The notes beneath the pieces were generated by a model. The model searched no databases. It worked only from the letters and a program-made list of their open reading frames with translations, and was not told where the DNA came from. From assembly GCA_023458875.1 (NCBI GenBank), contig JAEWXO010000017.1, positions 1 to 35,091 on the forward strand: a stretch of 35,091 nucleotides of DNA. The letters are read 5' to 3'. Each line of letters begins with the position of its first letter. The first letter of the stretch is position 1. The translations under genes and the position numbers were made by a program. This document shows positions 16,568 to 23,592 of this stretch, in pieces. The stretch is from Bacillota bacterium (lineage in GTDB: Bacteria; Bacillota; Clostridia; Oscillospirales; Ruminococcaceae).

Positions 16568-17877
16568 AAAAGCTAACCGTTCTTTGGCTGGGATTATTGT
16601 TTTACCCTCTTGTTTCAATTGTAAGCAATCAAATCAGTATTTTTGATAAAACTCCGGCAAGTGACCTGATATTGCTTGGTATGTCAGAGACAGCTTTGTT
16701 TTTCGGGTATTTTATAAGATTTTTATTATATAAAAATGAATTTAAACATAAGCATCTTTCACATATTTCTGAATCAGTTATAGGGCTCGGTTCAGCAGTT
16801 ACAGCCAATATTATTATAAATGATTCTGAAGTTATTGTGTTATCTGTTTTGTTTATTGTCTTTTACTTTATCGGCATTGCAATCTATTCTGTCAGCTTTC
16901 AGAAGCTTGTTACATCAGCATTTTTATGTATTTCATCCGTCATTTATATAACGGCACTTATTATACTGAGGATACCGGTACCATCTGATCTGTTTATGAA
17001 ATACTGCGTTGTTTTTGTGATTTCCGTTTATATGTATCTCCTGCTCCACAACCAGAAAACTATAGATTGTCTTATGACAACACGAAATTATGACATAAAA
17101 TATCTTCCAAAAGAAACAAGAATGTATAATATAAGGCTTGTAGGAATTGTATGTCTTATAATAACCTCAATACTTATATTTAAAAAACAGGTATCCGGAC
17201 TCATTTTAGCAATTATACGGTTTTTGGCAAAAGGAATAGCAACTTTGCTTGACTTAATAAGCAAAGTTATAGGTGATGATGATCCTTTTATTCCGTATAC
17301 TCAGGATAATCCTGATGGAAATGAGGAGATTTTGCAGTCTCAACCGCTTCCGTATGCCAATACTATTCTATTACTTATAATTATTGTTTTCACATTAGTA
17401 ATGATAATTATAAAACGGAAGAAAATCATCGCTTTTTTCAAATCTCTTATTTTTGATATAATAAATGTTGTAAGAAATATTTTCAGCAAAAATGAACAGG
17501 TGCAAAGAAAAGACTACGGTAAAGGATATGTTGATTTTTATGAAACTGTAAAATCATCATCCGCAGCGGACCAGACCATTTCATACAAACAGCAGGCTCT
17601 GTTATGGGAAAAAGACTTCAAAAAATTCTTTTCTATGCCTGATAACAATAAAAAATTCAGATTTGGCTATGGACTGGCTCTTTCAGGAATCAGACTTACA
17701 GGAACAGATACAAAAGTATCTGATACACCTAACGAAATAGCAGTCAGAACAGGTAATGAACAATTTGTTATTTCTACAGAAGAATATAATCAAATAAGAT
17801 ACGGCAATAATATCTGCAATGACAAAAGCATAGCTGATATCGGTAATATACTAAAAGAAATCTCAGAGAAAATTTAA
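16564..17877 (+). CDS. Multispanning membrane protein of the MoxR-DUF58 operon
   Basis: A 437-residue protein not assigned to a firm family. It has about six or seven hydrophobic segments in residues 1-220, a short polar loop, one more segment (about residues 261-276, LLLIIIVFTLVMIII), then a soluble C-terminal part of about 140 residues (DYGKGYVDFYETVK). In many MoxR-DUF58 operons the third gene is a membrane protein with a transglutaminase or DUF4129 tail. Position and layout agree, but no Cys-His-Asp transglutaminase core is visible. The last eight codons form the left arm of the terminator hairpin. Confidence 0.7.
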   Translation: MKKLTVLWLGLLFYPLVSIVSNQISIFDKTPASDLILLGMSETALFFGYFIRFLLYKNEFKHKHLSHISESVIGLGSAVTANIIINDSEVIVLSVLFIVFYFIGIAIYSVSFQKLVTSAFLCISSVIYITALIILRIPVPSDLFMKYCVVFVISVYMYLLLHNQKTIDCLMTTRNYDIKYLPKETRMYNIRLVGIVCLIITSILIFKKQVSGLILAIIRFLAKGIATLLDLISKVIGDDDPFIPYTQDNPDGNEEILQSQPLPYANTILLLIIIVFTLVMIIIKRKKIIAFFKSLIFDIINVVRNIFSKNEQVQRKDYGKGYVDFYETVKSSSAADQTISYKQQALLWEKDFKKFFSMPDNNKKFRFGYGLALSGIRLTGTDTKVSDTPNEIAVRTGNEQFVISTEEYNQIRYGNNICNDKSIADIGNILKEISEKI

Positions 17878-17899
17878 TTTTCTCTGAGATTTCTTTTAG
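17851..17899. terminator. Bidirectional terminator, perfect 24-bp inverted repeat
   Basis: 17851-17874 and 17876-17899 are exact reverse complements around one base. The stop codon of the membrane-protein gene lies at the centre. The outer parts read ctaaaagaaa and ttcttttag, giving T-rich ends on both strands. It separates this operon from the leftward genes that follow. Confidence 0.82.
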
Positions 17900-17928
17900 T
17901 TTTAAATATCCGCATGATTATTAGTTAA

Positions 17929-18048
17929 TTATTCTGTTTCGCTCAGATATATCATTACCCTGCTATCAATTATTTTAGCTACTTCCTCAGCCGTTGATGA
18001 ACCATCAAAAAAAGATTCAATCTGAGAAGAAATTATTTCATCAATTTC
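17929..18048 (-). pseudogene. Remnant C-terminal tail of an ABC solute-binding protein
   Basis: About 39 codons ending in TAA encode EIDEIISSQIESFF, then GSSTAEEVAKIIDSRV and MIYLSETE. This closely resembles the end of clostridial family 1 extracellular sugar-binding proteins, where an amphipathic helix is followed by a gap with T-x-E-x-A, then I-I-x-x-R-V and Y-L-S-E. There is no start codon or ribosome site of its own. Upstream the frame runs antiphase through the TfoX-like gene, meeting it at an A-rich stretch (KRRKR in this frame, KKKKK in the other). Most likely a decayed fragment; a read-through or frameshift extension of TfoX cannot be excluded. Confidence 0.5.
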
Positions 18049-18370
18049 CCTTTTTCTTCTTTTTGGGCTTCGGATATGGCAGCTCATCAAACATAGCGTT
18101 AAAAAGCTGTGAAAGGAATTCTCTGTCGTCAATATTATCAACCAGAAGCATATCCTTTGCACCTTCATAAGGCGGCTCATATTTTGCACCGGGCATCATT
18201 GCCACAGCCGACTCGGTTGGCTTTACCAGAAATCTGTTGTCGCATATATAAGCGACAATTTTTCCACGATAATAAATTATGTATTCGCCCATCATTGATT
18301 TATGTGTTATATCGTCAAGGTCTGACAGCTGGTTTATTATAAAACTCAGATATTCTTTACTTGAAGCCAT
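18041..18370 (-). CDS. TfoX N-terminal domain protein
   Basis: A 109-residue protein matching the TfoX N-terminal domain: SSKEYLSFIINQLSDLDDI, then HKSMMGEYIIYYRGKIVAYICDNRFLVKPT and YEGAKDMLLVDNIDD. The segment with MMGEY and the later aromatic/basic pairs is diagnostic. In proteobacteria TfoX activates competence; in clostridia stand-alone copies have no established role. It ends in a Lys-rich tail (PKPKKKKKGN). The ATG at 18370 is six bases after GGAG, better than the ATG at 18382. Its stop is followed in another frame by the solute-binding-protein tail. Confidence 0.85.
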   Translation of the reverse strand: MASSKEYLSFIINQLSDLDDITHKSMMGEYIIYYRGKIVAYICDNRFLVKPTESAVAMMPGAKYEPPYEGAKDMLLVDNIDDREFLSQLFNAMFDELPYPKPKKKKKGN

Positions 18371-18431
18371 ATTATTCTCCATGTTATTATTTTATTTTAA
18401 TGTTTAATAAATTTATATAAGCGAAAAATAC

Positions 18432-18469
18432 AAGTAATGACCCCCGATTTTATACAGATGTCATTACTT
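18432..18469 (-). terminator. Terminator of the PNPOx-like gene
   Basis: A 10-bp stem (18432-18441 with 18460-18469, arm aagtaatgac), extended by G-C pairs near the loop, is followed on the minus strand by gtatttttcg. Confidence 0.65.
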
Positions 18470-18487
18470 TAACAGCAGTTACTAATA

Positions 18488-18880
18488 TTAAAATTGCACA
18501 ATCCTTGGAGGATAGCTTACAGATGAAAATTCTGCAATTGCATCTTCTAAGCAAAATACTTGTGTATTTCCGTCATCGGCAGAGTACATTGTTTTTAACA
18601 TAGGATATGAGTCAAGCATTGCCTGACGTGGCTCAACACGGTCATCTTCTACAAGTTTGGCTGTAATACGAAGCCATCTGCCATACTTGCATGCACAGAT
18701 CTCTACTTTATTATTAACTGAAATTTGCTTTGAAACATTTTTTAATCTGCCTGTCTGCAAATACATTTTATTTTCAAAAATAATTACCGTTCCAAAAGGT
18801 CTGACACGTGGCTGATCTCCGTCAATGGTAGCAACATAAAATACTTCTGATTCCTTTAAAAACTCGTAAACTTCTTCCAC
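18488..18880 (-). CDS. Pyridoxamine 5'-phosphate oxidase-like flavoprotein
   Basis: A 130-residue split-barrel protein of the putative PNPOx family, expected to bind FMN or another flavin. The pattern runs YEFLKESEVFYVATIDGDQP, RVRPFG, MYLQTGRLKNVSKQI, then ICACKYGRWLRITAKLVED, all usual for the clostridial members. The redox partner is unknown. The start is GTG, about ten bases after AAAGGAG; the nearby ATG is out of frame. It is transcribed alone, ending at the hairpin downstream. The 170 bases upstream are A+T-rich, with only weak promoter-like boxes. Confidence 0.85.
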   Translation of the reverse strand: MEEVYEFLKESEVFYVATIDGDQPRVRPFGTVIIFENKMYLQTGRLKNVSKQISVNNKVEICACKYGRWLRITAKLVEDDRVEPRQAMLDSYPMLKTMYSADDGNTQVFCLEDAIAEFSSVSYPPRIVQF

Positions 18881-19049
18881 TTTTAAGCATCTCCTTTTAT
18901 CCCTTTAAATATTTCATCGAGTATAATAAAACTAATTAAGGTAAAATTATTTATTTTTCCTTATAGTTTATTATAACAGAATTATATTTATAATACAATA
19001 TTTTATACAAAATAATTGAATCAGGTTATAGAATTAAGTGCAATGTACT

Positions 19050-19913
19050 TTAAAATAAACTGAGCTGTTCATATCTTTCAGGAAAATCATAAAGATATCT
19101 GAAGCATTCATCAGTGCTATATAATATATTGTTTTCTTTGCATTTGTTTACAAAAATCTTCATTAGTTCATTGTTATTTTCACTTGGAAGCTGATATGAG
19201 TATCCGTATTTCTGAATATATTTTTCTTTCATTCCCGGAAAATGCTTATCCAATGCTGCATAAAAATATTCCCTGTCTCCCTCACGAAGTGTCAGTCCTA
19301 TTCCAAAACAAATGATACCATGTACTCCTGCCTGAATACAATAATCAAGAATGCCGTTAATATTTTCATATGTATCATTTATAAACGGAAGAATCGGTGA
19401 CAGCCACACTACAGTCGGAATATTATTTTCATGAAATATCTTTAAAGCCTTTACCCTTTCTCTCGTTGTACATACATTTGGCTCTAATATCCGGCACAGA
19501 TCCTCATCATATGTTGTAAGTGTCATCTGTATTACGCATTTTGCTTTTTTATTAATACTTTTATAGACTTCAAGATCTCTTAATATTTTATCTGATTTTG
19601 TCTGAACAGCCACTCCGAAACCGTATTTATCAATAACCTCAAGACATTTTCTTGTAAGCTGTAATTTATCCTCACAATGCATGTAGGGATCACTCATTGC
19701 ACCTGTTCCTATCATGCACTTTTTCCTTTTTGAAATAAGTGATTTTTCCAGAAGCTCAGGTGCATTAATTTTAACTTCAATATCTTCAAAATCATGAGTA
19801 AACTGATAGCATGTACTTCTTGCATCACAGTATATGCATCCATGGGTACAGCCTCTGTAAATATTCATACCATTCTGAGATGATAAAATTCCTTTTGCCT
19901 GTAAAAAATGCAT
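19050..19913 (-). CDS. SPL-type radical SAM protein
   Basis: Radical SAM enzyme of 287 residues related to the spore photoproduct lyase-like COG1533 group. The [4Fe-4S] motif is CTHGCIYC (Cys22, Cys26, Cys29). GTGAMSDPYMHCEDKLQLT and LSPILPFIND are typical of this group, as is the N terminus FLQAKGILSSQNGMNIYRGC. The target is unknown; the group includes DNA photolesion lyases and many unassigned proteins. The C terminus is YEQLSLF, common in this subfamily. GGAG lies nine bases before the ATG. It is probably its own transcript, since a hairpin separates it from ylmH. Confidence 0.88.
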   Translation of the reverse strand: MHFLQAKGILSSQNGMNIYRGCTHGCIYCDARSTCYQFTHDFEDIEVKINAPELLEKSLISKRKKCMIGTGAMSDPYMHCEDKLQLTRKCLEVIDKYGFGVAVQTKSDKILRDLEVYKSINKKAKCVIQMTLTTYDEDLCRILEPNVCTTRERVKALKIFHENNIPTVVWLSPILPFINDTYENINGILDYCIQAGVHGIICFGIGLTLREGDREYFYAALDKHFPGMKEKYIQKYGYSYQLPSENNNELMKIFVNKCKENNILYSTDECFRYLYDFPERYEQLSLF

Positions 19914-20000
19914 ATTAAAATTCTCCGTTCATTTTAACTTTATGACATTTATTAATAACTATGCAATTCATGTAATACTTTGTTGTGCATCATAAATATA

Positions 20001-20038
20001 ATAACAGCTTCGATTTTTGCGAAATCAGAAGCTGTTAT
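20001..20038 (-). terminator. Terminator-like hairpin after ylmH
   Basis: An 11-bp stem (ataacagcttc, 20001-20011 with 20028-20038) extends inward through gattt/aaatc with one bulged base. The minus-strand tail is only moderately T-rich. Confidence 0.6.
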
Positions 20039-20053
20039 ATGTGATAAATATCT

Positions 20054-20806
20054 CTATATATACTTTTCAAAAATTATTATCTTGTTGGACTTTGCAGTAA
20101 CTCTCCCTATGCCCTTAAAACGGAATTTACCGAATCCCCTTACTGACACCTTATCATTTTCCTTAAGCTGATAGCTGTTGTTTTCTGTTAATTTTCCGTT
20201 TACAAACACTTTCTTTGTACGGAACAATTCTATACAGCTGTTTCTTGAAATACGATATATTTTCGAAATAACTCCGTCTATTCTTTCAGATGAAACCTGT
20301 ACTTCTCCCTCTGATAAATGCTGAATATAATTCTCAGGTATATCTGTAGTCAGCATTGCTCTGACTGTAGTATGTTTTACACGTGTAAGCTCATTGCACA
20401 GATATCCGGACATATTTTGTGTACAGAATATATATGCGGCTTTATCTTCTACAAGAATATCCCCTATTTCACCCCGGTTGATTCCAAGGTTCATAATTGC
20501 CCCAAGAAAATCCCTGTGAGTAAGATTATCCGCAAATTTTTTCAGAAGAGGCTCGACTTTTATGCAGCAAACAGGAAAATTTTCTTCATAACCGAATTCA
20601 TCAGGATTTCCAAACCTTATCATTACCCTGTCTGCATCTTCTCTTCCACCGGATATTTTGTATTCGGAGGTGTATGTGGATTCTTTCATCTCATAGAATT
20701 CAGAAAGCTCAGCTTCCGTAAGAAACTGAGTAAATGTATACTGATTATTTTTATAGGATTGCTGTGCCAGATCTTCAAGTCTTCTTTTAATAAGCTCATC
20801 GTTCAT
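20054..20806 (-). CDS. ylmH: YlmH-like S4-domain RNA-binding protein
   Basis: Homologue of YlmH, an S4-fold protein encoded near division genes in Bacillus and recently tied to ribosome quality control. The N-terminal domain (about 1-160) has FTQFLTEAELSEFYEM, SGGREDADRVMIRFGNPDE and FLGAIMNLGINRGEIGDILV, which are diagnostic. The S4 domain (about 175-250) carries ISRNSCIELFRTKKVFVNGK followed by KENDKVSVRGFGKFRF. It has 250 residues from the ATG at 20806, nine bases after AGGA. Here it stands alone, away from the usual cell division cluster. Confidence 0.9.
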   Translation of the reverse strand: MNDELIKRRLEDLAQQSYKNNQYTFTQFLTEAELSEFYEMKESTYTSEYKISGGREDADRVMIRFGNPDEFGYEENFPVCCIKVEPLLKKFADNLTHRDFLGAIMNLGINRGEIGDILVEDKAAYIFCTQNMSGYLCNELTRVKHTTVRAMLTTDIPENYIQHLSEGEVQVSSERIDGVISKIYRISRNSCIELFRTKKVFVNGKLTENNSYQLKENDKVSVRGFGKFRFKGIGRVTAKSNKIIIFEKYI

Positions 20807-20876
20807 AATATTCATTCCTGATTAATAGTTTTGTATAACCGGATATTCTTTGTGAAATCCCTTTTACTTTGATGAA

Positions 20877-20905
20877 ATTATATCATATATCTGAAAAAAT
20901 TACAA
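20877..20905 (-). promoter_or_regulatory. Promoter of ylmH
   Basis: On the minus strand TTGTAA (20900-20905), a 17-base spacer and TATAAT (20877-20882). Confidence 0.8.
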
Positions 20906-21004
20906 GCCTAAATCATTTCTATTTGTAAAATAAAGTAATTATCGACTTTTTATAATCTTTTATTTCAATATACAACTGTATACACTACTTAAATTACTCT
21001 TTCT

Positions 21005-21040
21005 AATATATTTGTTTTCAACATTTTAAACAAATATATT
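21005..21040. promoter_or_regulatory. 13-bp inverted repeat upstream of the glnN promoter
   Basis: 21005-21017 and 21028-21040 (arm aatatatttgttt) are perfect reverse complements ten bases apart, ending ten bases before the -35. This is a suitable place for an activator or repressor. The spacing and core do not fit the GlnR/TnrA consensus TGTNA-N7-TNACA. The rest of the 20,910-21,000 stretch is A+T-rich without a gene. Confidence 0.5.
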
Positions 21041-21049
21041 ATATCTCTA

Positions 21050-21078
21050 TTGACAAACCAAATAAACTAATGTATTAT
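21050..21078 (+). promoter_or_regulatory. Promoter of glnN
   Basis: TTGACA (21050-21055), a 17-base spacer and TATTAT (21073-21078). A 10-base direct repeat, atataaacat, at 21077-21086 and 21088-21097 overlaps the expected start of transcription. Confidence 0.85.
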
Positions 21079-21100
21079 ATAAACATGATATAAACATATT

Positions 21101-21206
21101 ATTGAAACAAAGGCGTTTCAATTTCTGTTATTCAACCTTAATGTTAATAAATAAAATTATTTTATTAAGGTTATAATCGAAATTGAAACGCTTATTTTAT
21201 TATTTT
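21101..21206 (+). promoter_or_regulatory. glnN leader with mutually exclusive hairpins (candidate attenuator)
   Basis: Segment B (GTTTCAAT, 21115-21122) can pair with A (ATTGAAAC, 21101-21108) across the 6-base loop AAAGGC. Alternatively it pairs, as part of a 13-bp stem (21113-21125 with 21179-21191), with a second copy of ATTGAAAC at 21182-21189. Inside the long stem is a further 9-bp hairpin (aaccttaat, 21134-21142 with 21164-21172). The long form is followed directly by a U-rich tract (21192-21206), as in a terminator. Which ligand or protein chooses between forms is not known. No known riboswitch class was recognised. Confidence 0.6.
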
Positions 21207-21222
21207 CAGGGAGGATTTGAAT

Positions 21223-23334
21223 ATGTCAGAATCAGTAACATTAAAAAATCAGGGTGTAGCAGATTTTTTTGCATGCAATGTTTTTAACCAGATTGTTATG
21301 AGAGAAAGACTGCCTAAAAATGTATTCAAAGCTGTTATGCAAACAAAAACATTCGGTACCTCATTGGACAGTACAATGGCTGATGTTGTTGCAAATGCTA
21401 TGAAGGACTGGGCAATTGAAAAAGGCGCTACTCATTATACTCACTGGTTCCAGCCTATGACAGGCATTACTGCTGAAAAGCATGATGCTTTTATTTCACC
21501 AACATCAAACGGAATGGTTATCCTTGAATTTTCAGGCAAGGAACTTATTAAGGGCGAACCTGATGCATCTTCATTTCCTTCAGGAGGATTAAGAGCAACA
21601 TTTGAAGCCAGAGGATATACAGCATGGGATCCGACTTCAGATGCATTTATTAAAGATGATACACTGTATATCCCGACAGCCTTCTGTTCATATACAGGCG
21701 AAGTTCTTGACAAAAAAACTCCTCTGCTTCGTTCAATGGAAATCGTAAATGAACAGGCCTTAAGAATATTAAAATTATTTGGTAATACAAAAGCTACAAG
21801 AGTTACAACTACAGTAGGTGCAGAGCAGGAATACTTCTTGGTTGATAAAACATTGTATGATCAGAGAGAGGACCTTATTCTTACAGGAAGAACACTGTTT
21901 GGTGCAAAGCCTCCTAAGGGACAAGAACTTGAGGATCATTATTTCGGAAATATTAAACAAAGAGTTTCAAACTTTATGAAAGATCTTGATGAGGAACTCT
22001 GGAAACTCGGAATATTTGCAAAGACAAAGCATAATGAAGTTGCTCCGGCACAGCATGAGCTTGCTCCTGTATTTACTACATCAAATATTGCCGCAGATCA
22101 CAATCAGCTTACAATGGAGCTTATGAAGAAAATCGCTCTTAAGCACAACCTTGTATGTCTGTTGCATGAAAAGCCTTTTGCAGGTGTAAACGGTTCGGGA
22201 AAACATAATAACTGGTCAATCTGTTCAAATGACGGTCAGAATCTCCTGGATCCGGGTGATACACCAACAGAAAACACACAGTTTATTACATTCCTTTGCG
22301 CTATTATAAAAGCTGTTCATCAGTATTCTGATCTTATAAGATTATCAGCTTCTGGTGCCGGAAATGATCACAGATTAGGCGCTAATGAAGCTCCGCCAGC
22401 TGTTGTTTCTGTATTTATCGGTGAAGAACTTGAAAACATACTGACTGCCCTCGAAAAAAATGAAACACTTGAACCAAGCTCAGGTGTAAAATTTGAAATA
22501 GGGGTTGACGCTCTTCCTTCTTTCCCGAAGGATTCTACAGACAGAAACAGAACATCACCGATGGCCTTTACCGGAAATAAATTTGAATTCAGAATGTTAG
22601 GTTCTGCTGATTCGATTTCCTGTACAAATGTAATCATGAATACAATCGTTGCAGAGTCACTGTGTGAATTTGCAGATGAGCTTGAAAAGGCTGATGATTT
22701 TAAATTTGCATTAAAGAAGCTGCTTGTAAAGACTATAAAACAACACAAACAGATTATATTTAACGGAAACGGTTATTCTGATGAATGGATAAAAGAAGCT
22801 ACTGAAGAACGCGGACTTCCTAACTATGTATCAACAGTTGACTGTCTGCCTCAGTATGTTGCTGAAAAAAATATTAAGTTATTTGAAAAATTCAAAGTAT
22901 ACACAAAAACTGAAGTTGCATCAAGAACTGATATTTTGCTTGACAATTATACAAAGGTTATTAATATCGAAGCTCTTACAATGATTGATATGGCTAAGAA
23001 GCAGATTGCTCCTGCAGTAATGTCATATACTAAAGAAGTATGTAAGACTATTACATCAATGAAGGCAATCAATATTGAAAACAGCTCATACGAAAAACTT
23101 GCCAATAAGCTTTCCGTTCTTGCAAAAAGCCTTGATGATGCTATCGTTTCTCTTGAGCAGTCACTTATTTCATCAAAGGATATAGAAGGAACATATGAAC
23201 TTGCCGTATACTACAGAAACAATGTTTTTGCAAAAATGCAGGTTTTAAGAGCAGTTGCCGATGAACTTGAAACAAATGTTTCAGAAAAATACTGGCCATT
23301 CCCTGTTTACTCCGATCTCTTATTCAAGATTTAA
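21223..23334 (+). CDS. glnN: Glutamine synthetase type III
   Basis: ATP-dependent glutamine synthetase of the large GSIII class, which makes glutamine from glutamate and ammonia. It has 703 residues, right for GSIII (GSI has about 450-470). The GSIII-specific N terminus (VADFFACNVFNQIVMRERLP) and THWFQPMTG are present. Catalytic-core signatures are VGAEQEYFLVD, VNGSGKHNNWS, ASGAGNDHRLGANEAPPA and NRTSPMAFTGNKFEFRMLG. GGAGG is eight bases before the ATG at 21223; the TTG two codons upstream is less suitable. Its leader, operator-like repeat and strong promoter indicate nitrogen control. Single-gene transcript. Confidence 0.95.
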   Translation: MSESVTLKNQGVADFFACNVFNQIVMRERLPKNVFKAVMQTKTFGTSLDSTMADVVANAMKDWAIEKGATHYTHWFQPMTGITAEKHDAFISPTSNGMVILEFSGKELIKGEPDASSFPSGGLRATFEARGYTAWDPTSDAFIKDDTLYIPTAFCSYTGEVLDKKTPLLRSMEIVNEQALRILKLFGNTKATRVTTTVGAEQEYFLVDKTLYDQREDLILTGRTLFGAKPPKGQELEDHYFGNIKQRVSNFMKDLDEELWKLGIFAKTKHNEVAPAQHELAPVFTTSNIAADHNQLTMELMKKIALKHNLVCLLHEKPFAGVNGSGKHNNWSICSNDGQNLLDPGDTPTENTQFITFLCAIIKAVHQYSDLIRLSASGAGNDHRLGANEAPPAVVSVFIGEELENILTALEKNETLEPSSGVKFEIGVDALPSFPKDSTDRNRTSPMAFTGNKFEFRMLGSADSISCTNVIMNTIVAESLCEFADELEKADDFKFALKKLLVKTIKQHKQIIFNGNGYSDEWIKEATEERGLPNYVSTVDCLPQYVAEKNIKLFEKFKVYTKTEVASRTDILLDNYTKVINIEALTMIDMAKKQIAPAVMSYTKEVCKTITSMKAINIENSSYEKLANKLSVLAKSLDDAIVSLEQSLISSKDIEGTYELAVYYRNNVFAKMQVLRAVADELETNVSEKYWPFPVYSDLLFKI

Positions 23335-23384
23335 TATTAAAAATATACAAAAAAATATTATTCAGCAATACATAAATGCAAAGC

Positions 23385-23456
23385 TGATATGTAAGCGAAG
23401 TCCAGGCGACCGCAAAGCATGGTCGATTACGCAAAATCAAAATCCCTGCTATATCA
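23385..23456 (+). ncRNA. Structured element in the glnN 3' region, function unknown
   Basis: Nested stems can form: TGATAT with ATATCA (23385-23390, 23451-23456), CAGG with CCTG (23403-23406, 23445-23448) and CGACC with GGTCG (23407-23411, 23421-23425). The last encloses the loop gcaaagcat. Base composition is richer in G and C than the flanks, and it lies just before the terminator. It could be a 3'-UTR small RNA or an unrecognised structured RNA. The GCAAAGC loop recalls part of the c-di-GMP-I aptamer, but the rest does not match. Confidence 0.35.
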
Positions 23457-23481
23457 CCATATGGTCTGAGTAATAACAAAG

Positions 23482-23516
23482 AGAATTCTTATTTTCGGAT
23501 AAGGATTCTTTTTTTC
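23482..23516 (+). terminator. Terminator after glnN
   Basis: An 11-bp stem (agaattcttat, 23482-23492 with 23499-23509, one G-U pair) has a 6-base loop and is followed by a T-run. Confidence 0.88.
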
Positions 23517-23524
23517 TGTTTTCC

Positions 23525-23553
23525 TTGCATATAAAAAAAAAATAATGTATAAT
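23525..23553 (+). promoter_or_regulatory. Promoter of the ABC-F gene
   Basis: TTGCAT (23525-23530), a 17-base spacer made mostly of A, and TATAAT (23548-23553). This leaves a leader of only about 30 bases, so no antibiotic-responsive attenuator is visible. Confidence 0.82.
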
Positions 23554-23592
23554 TATCATTGACTATATTAATTCAAGGGGCTAAAAAAATTT

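Noticed and set aside
21005..21040. GlnR/TnrA binding site upstream of glnN
   Set aside because: The palindrome does not fit TGTNA-N7-TNACA in sequence or spacing.
21101..21122. Canonical ANTAR antiterminator target
   Set aside because: Only one hairpin with a suitable hexaloop is visible; the motif needs two, so the claim is limited to an unclassified switch.
23403..23430. c-di-GMP-I riboswitch
   Set aside because: Only the GCAAAGC loop is shared; the other conserved aptamer segments and the tetraloop-receptor layout are missing.
23554..23592. Antibiotic-responsive attenuator before the ABC-F gene
   Set aside because: The leader after the mapped promoter boxes is only about 30 bases, with no upstream peptide or hairpin.
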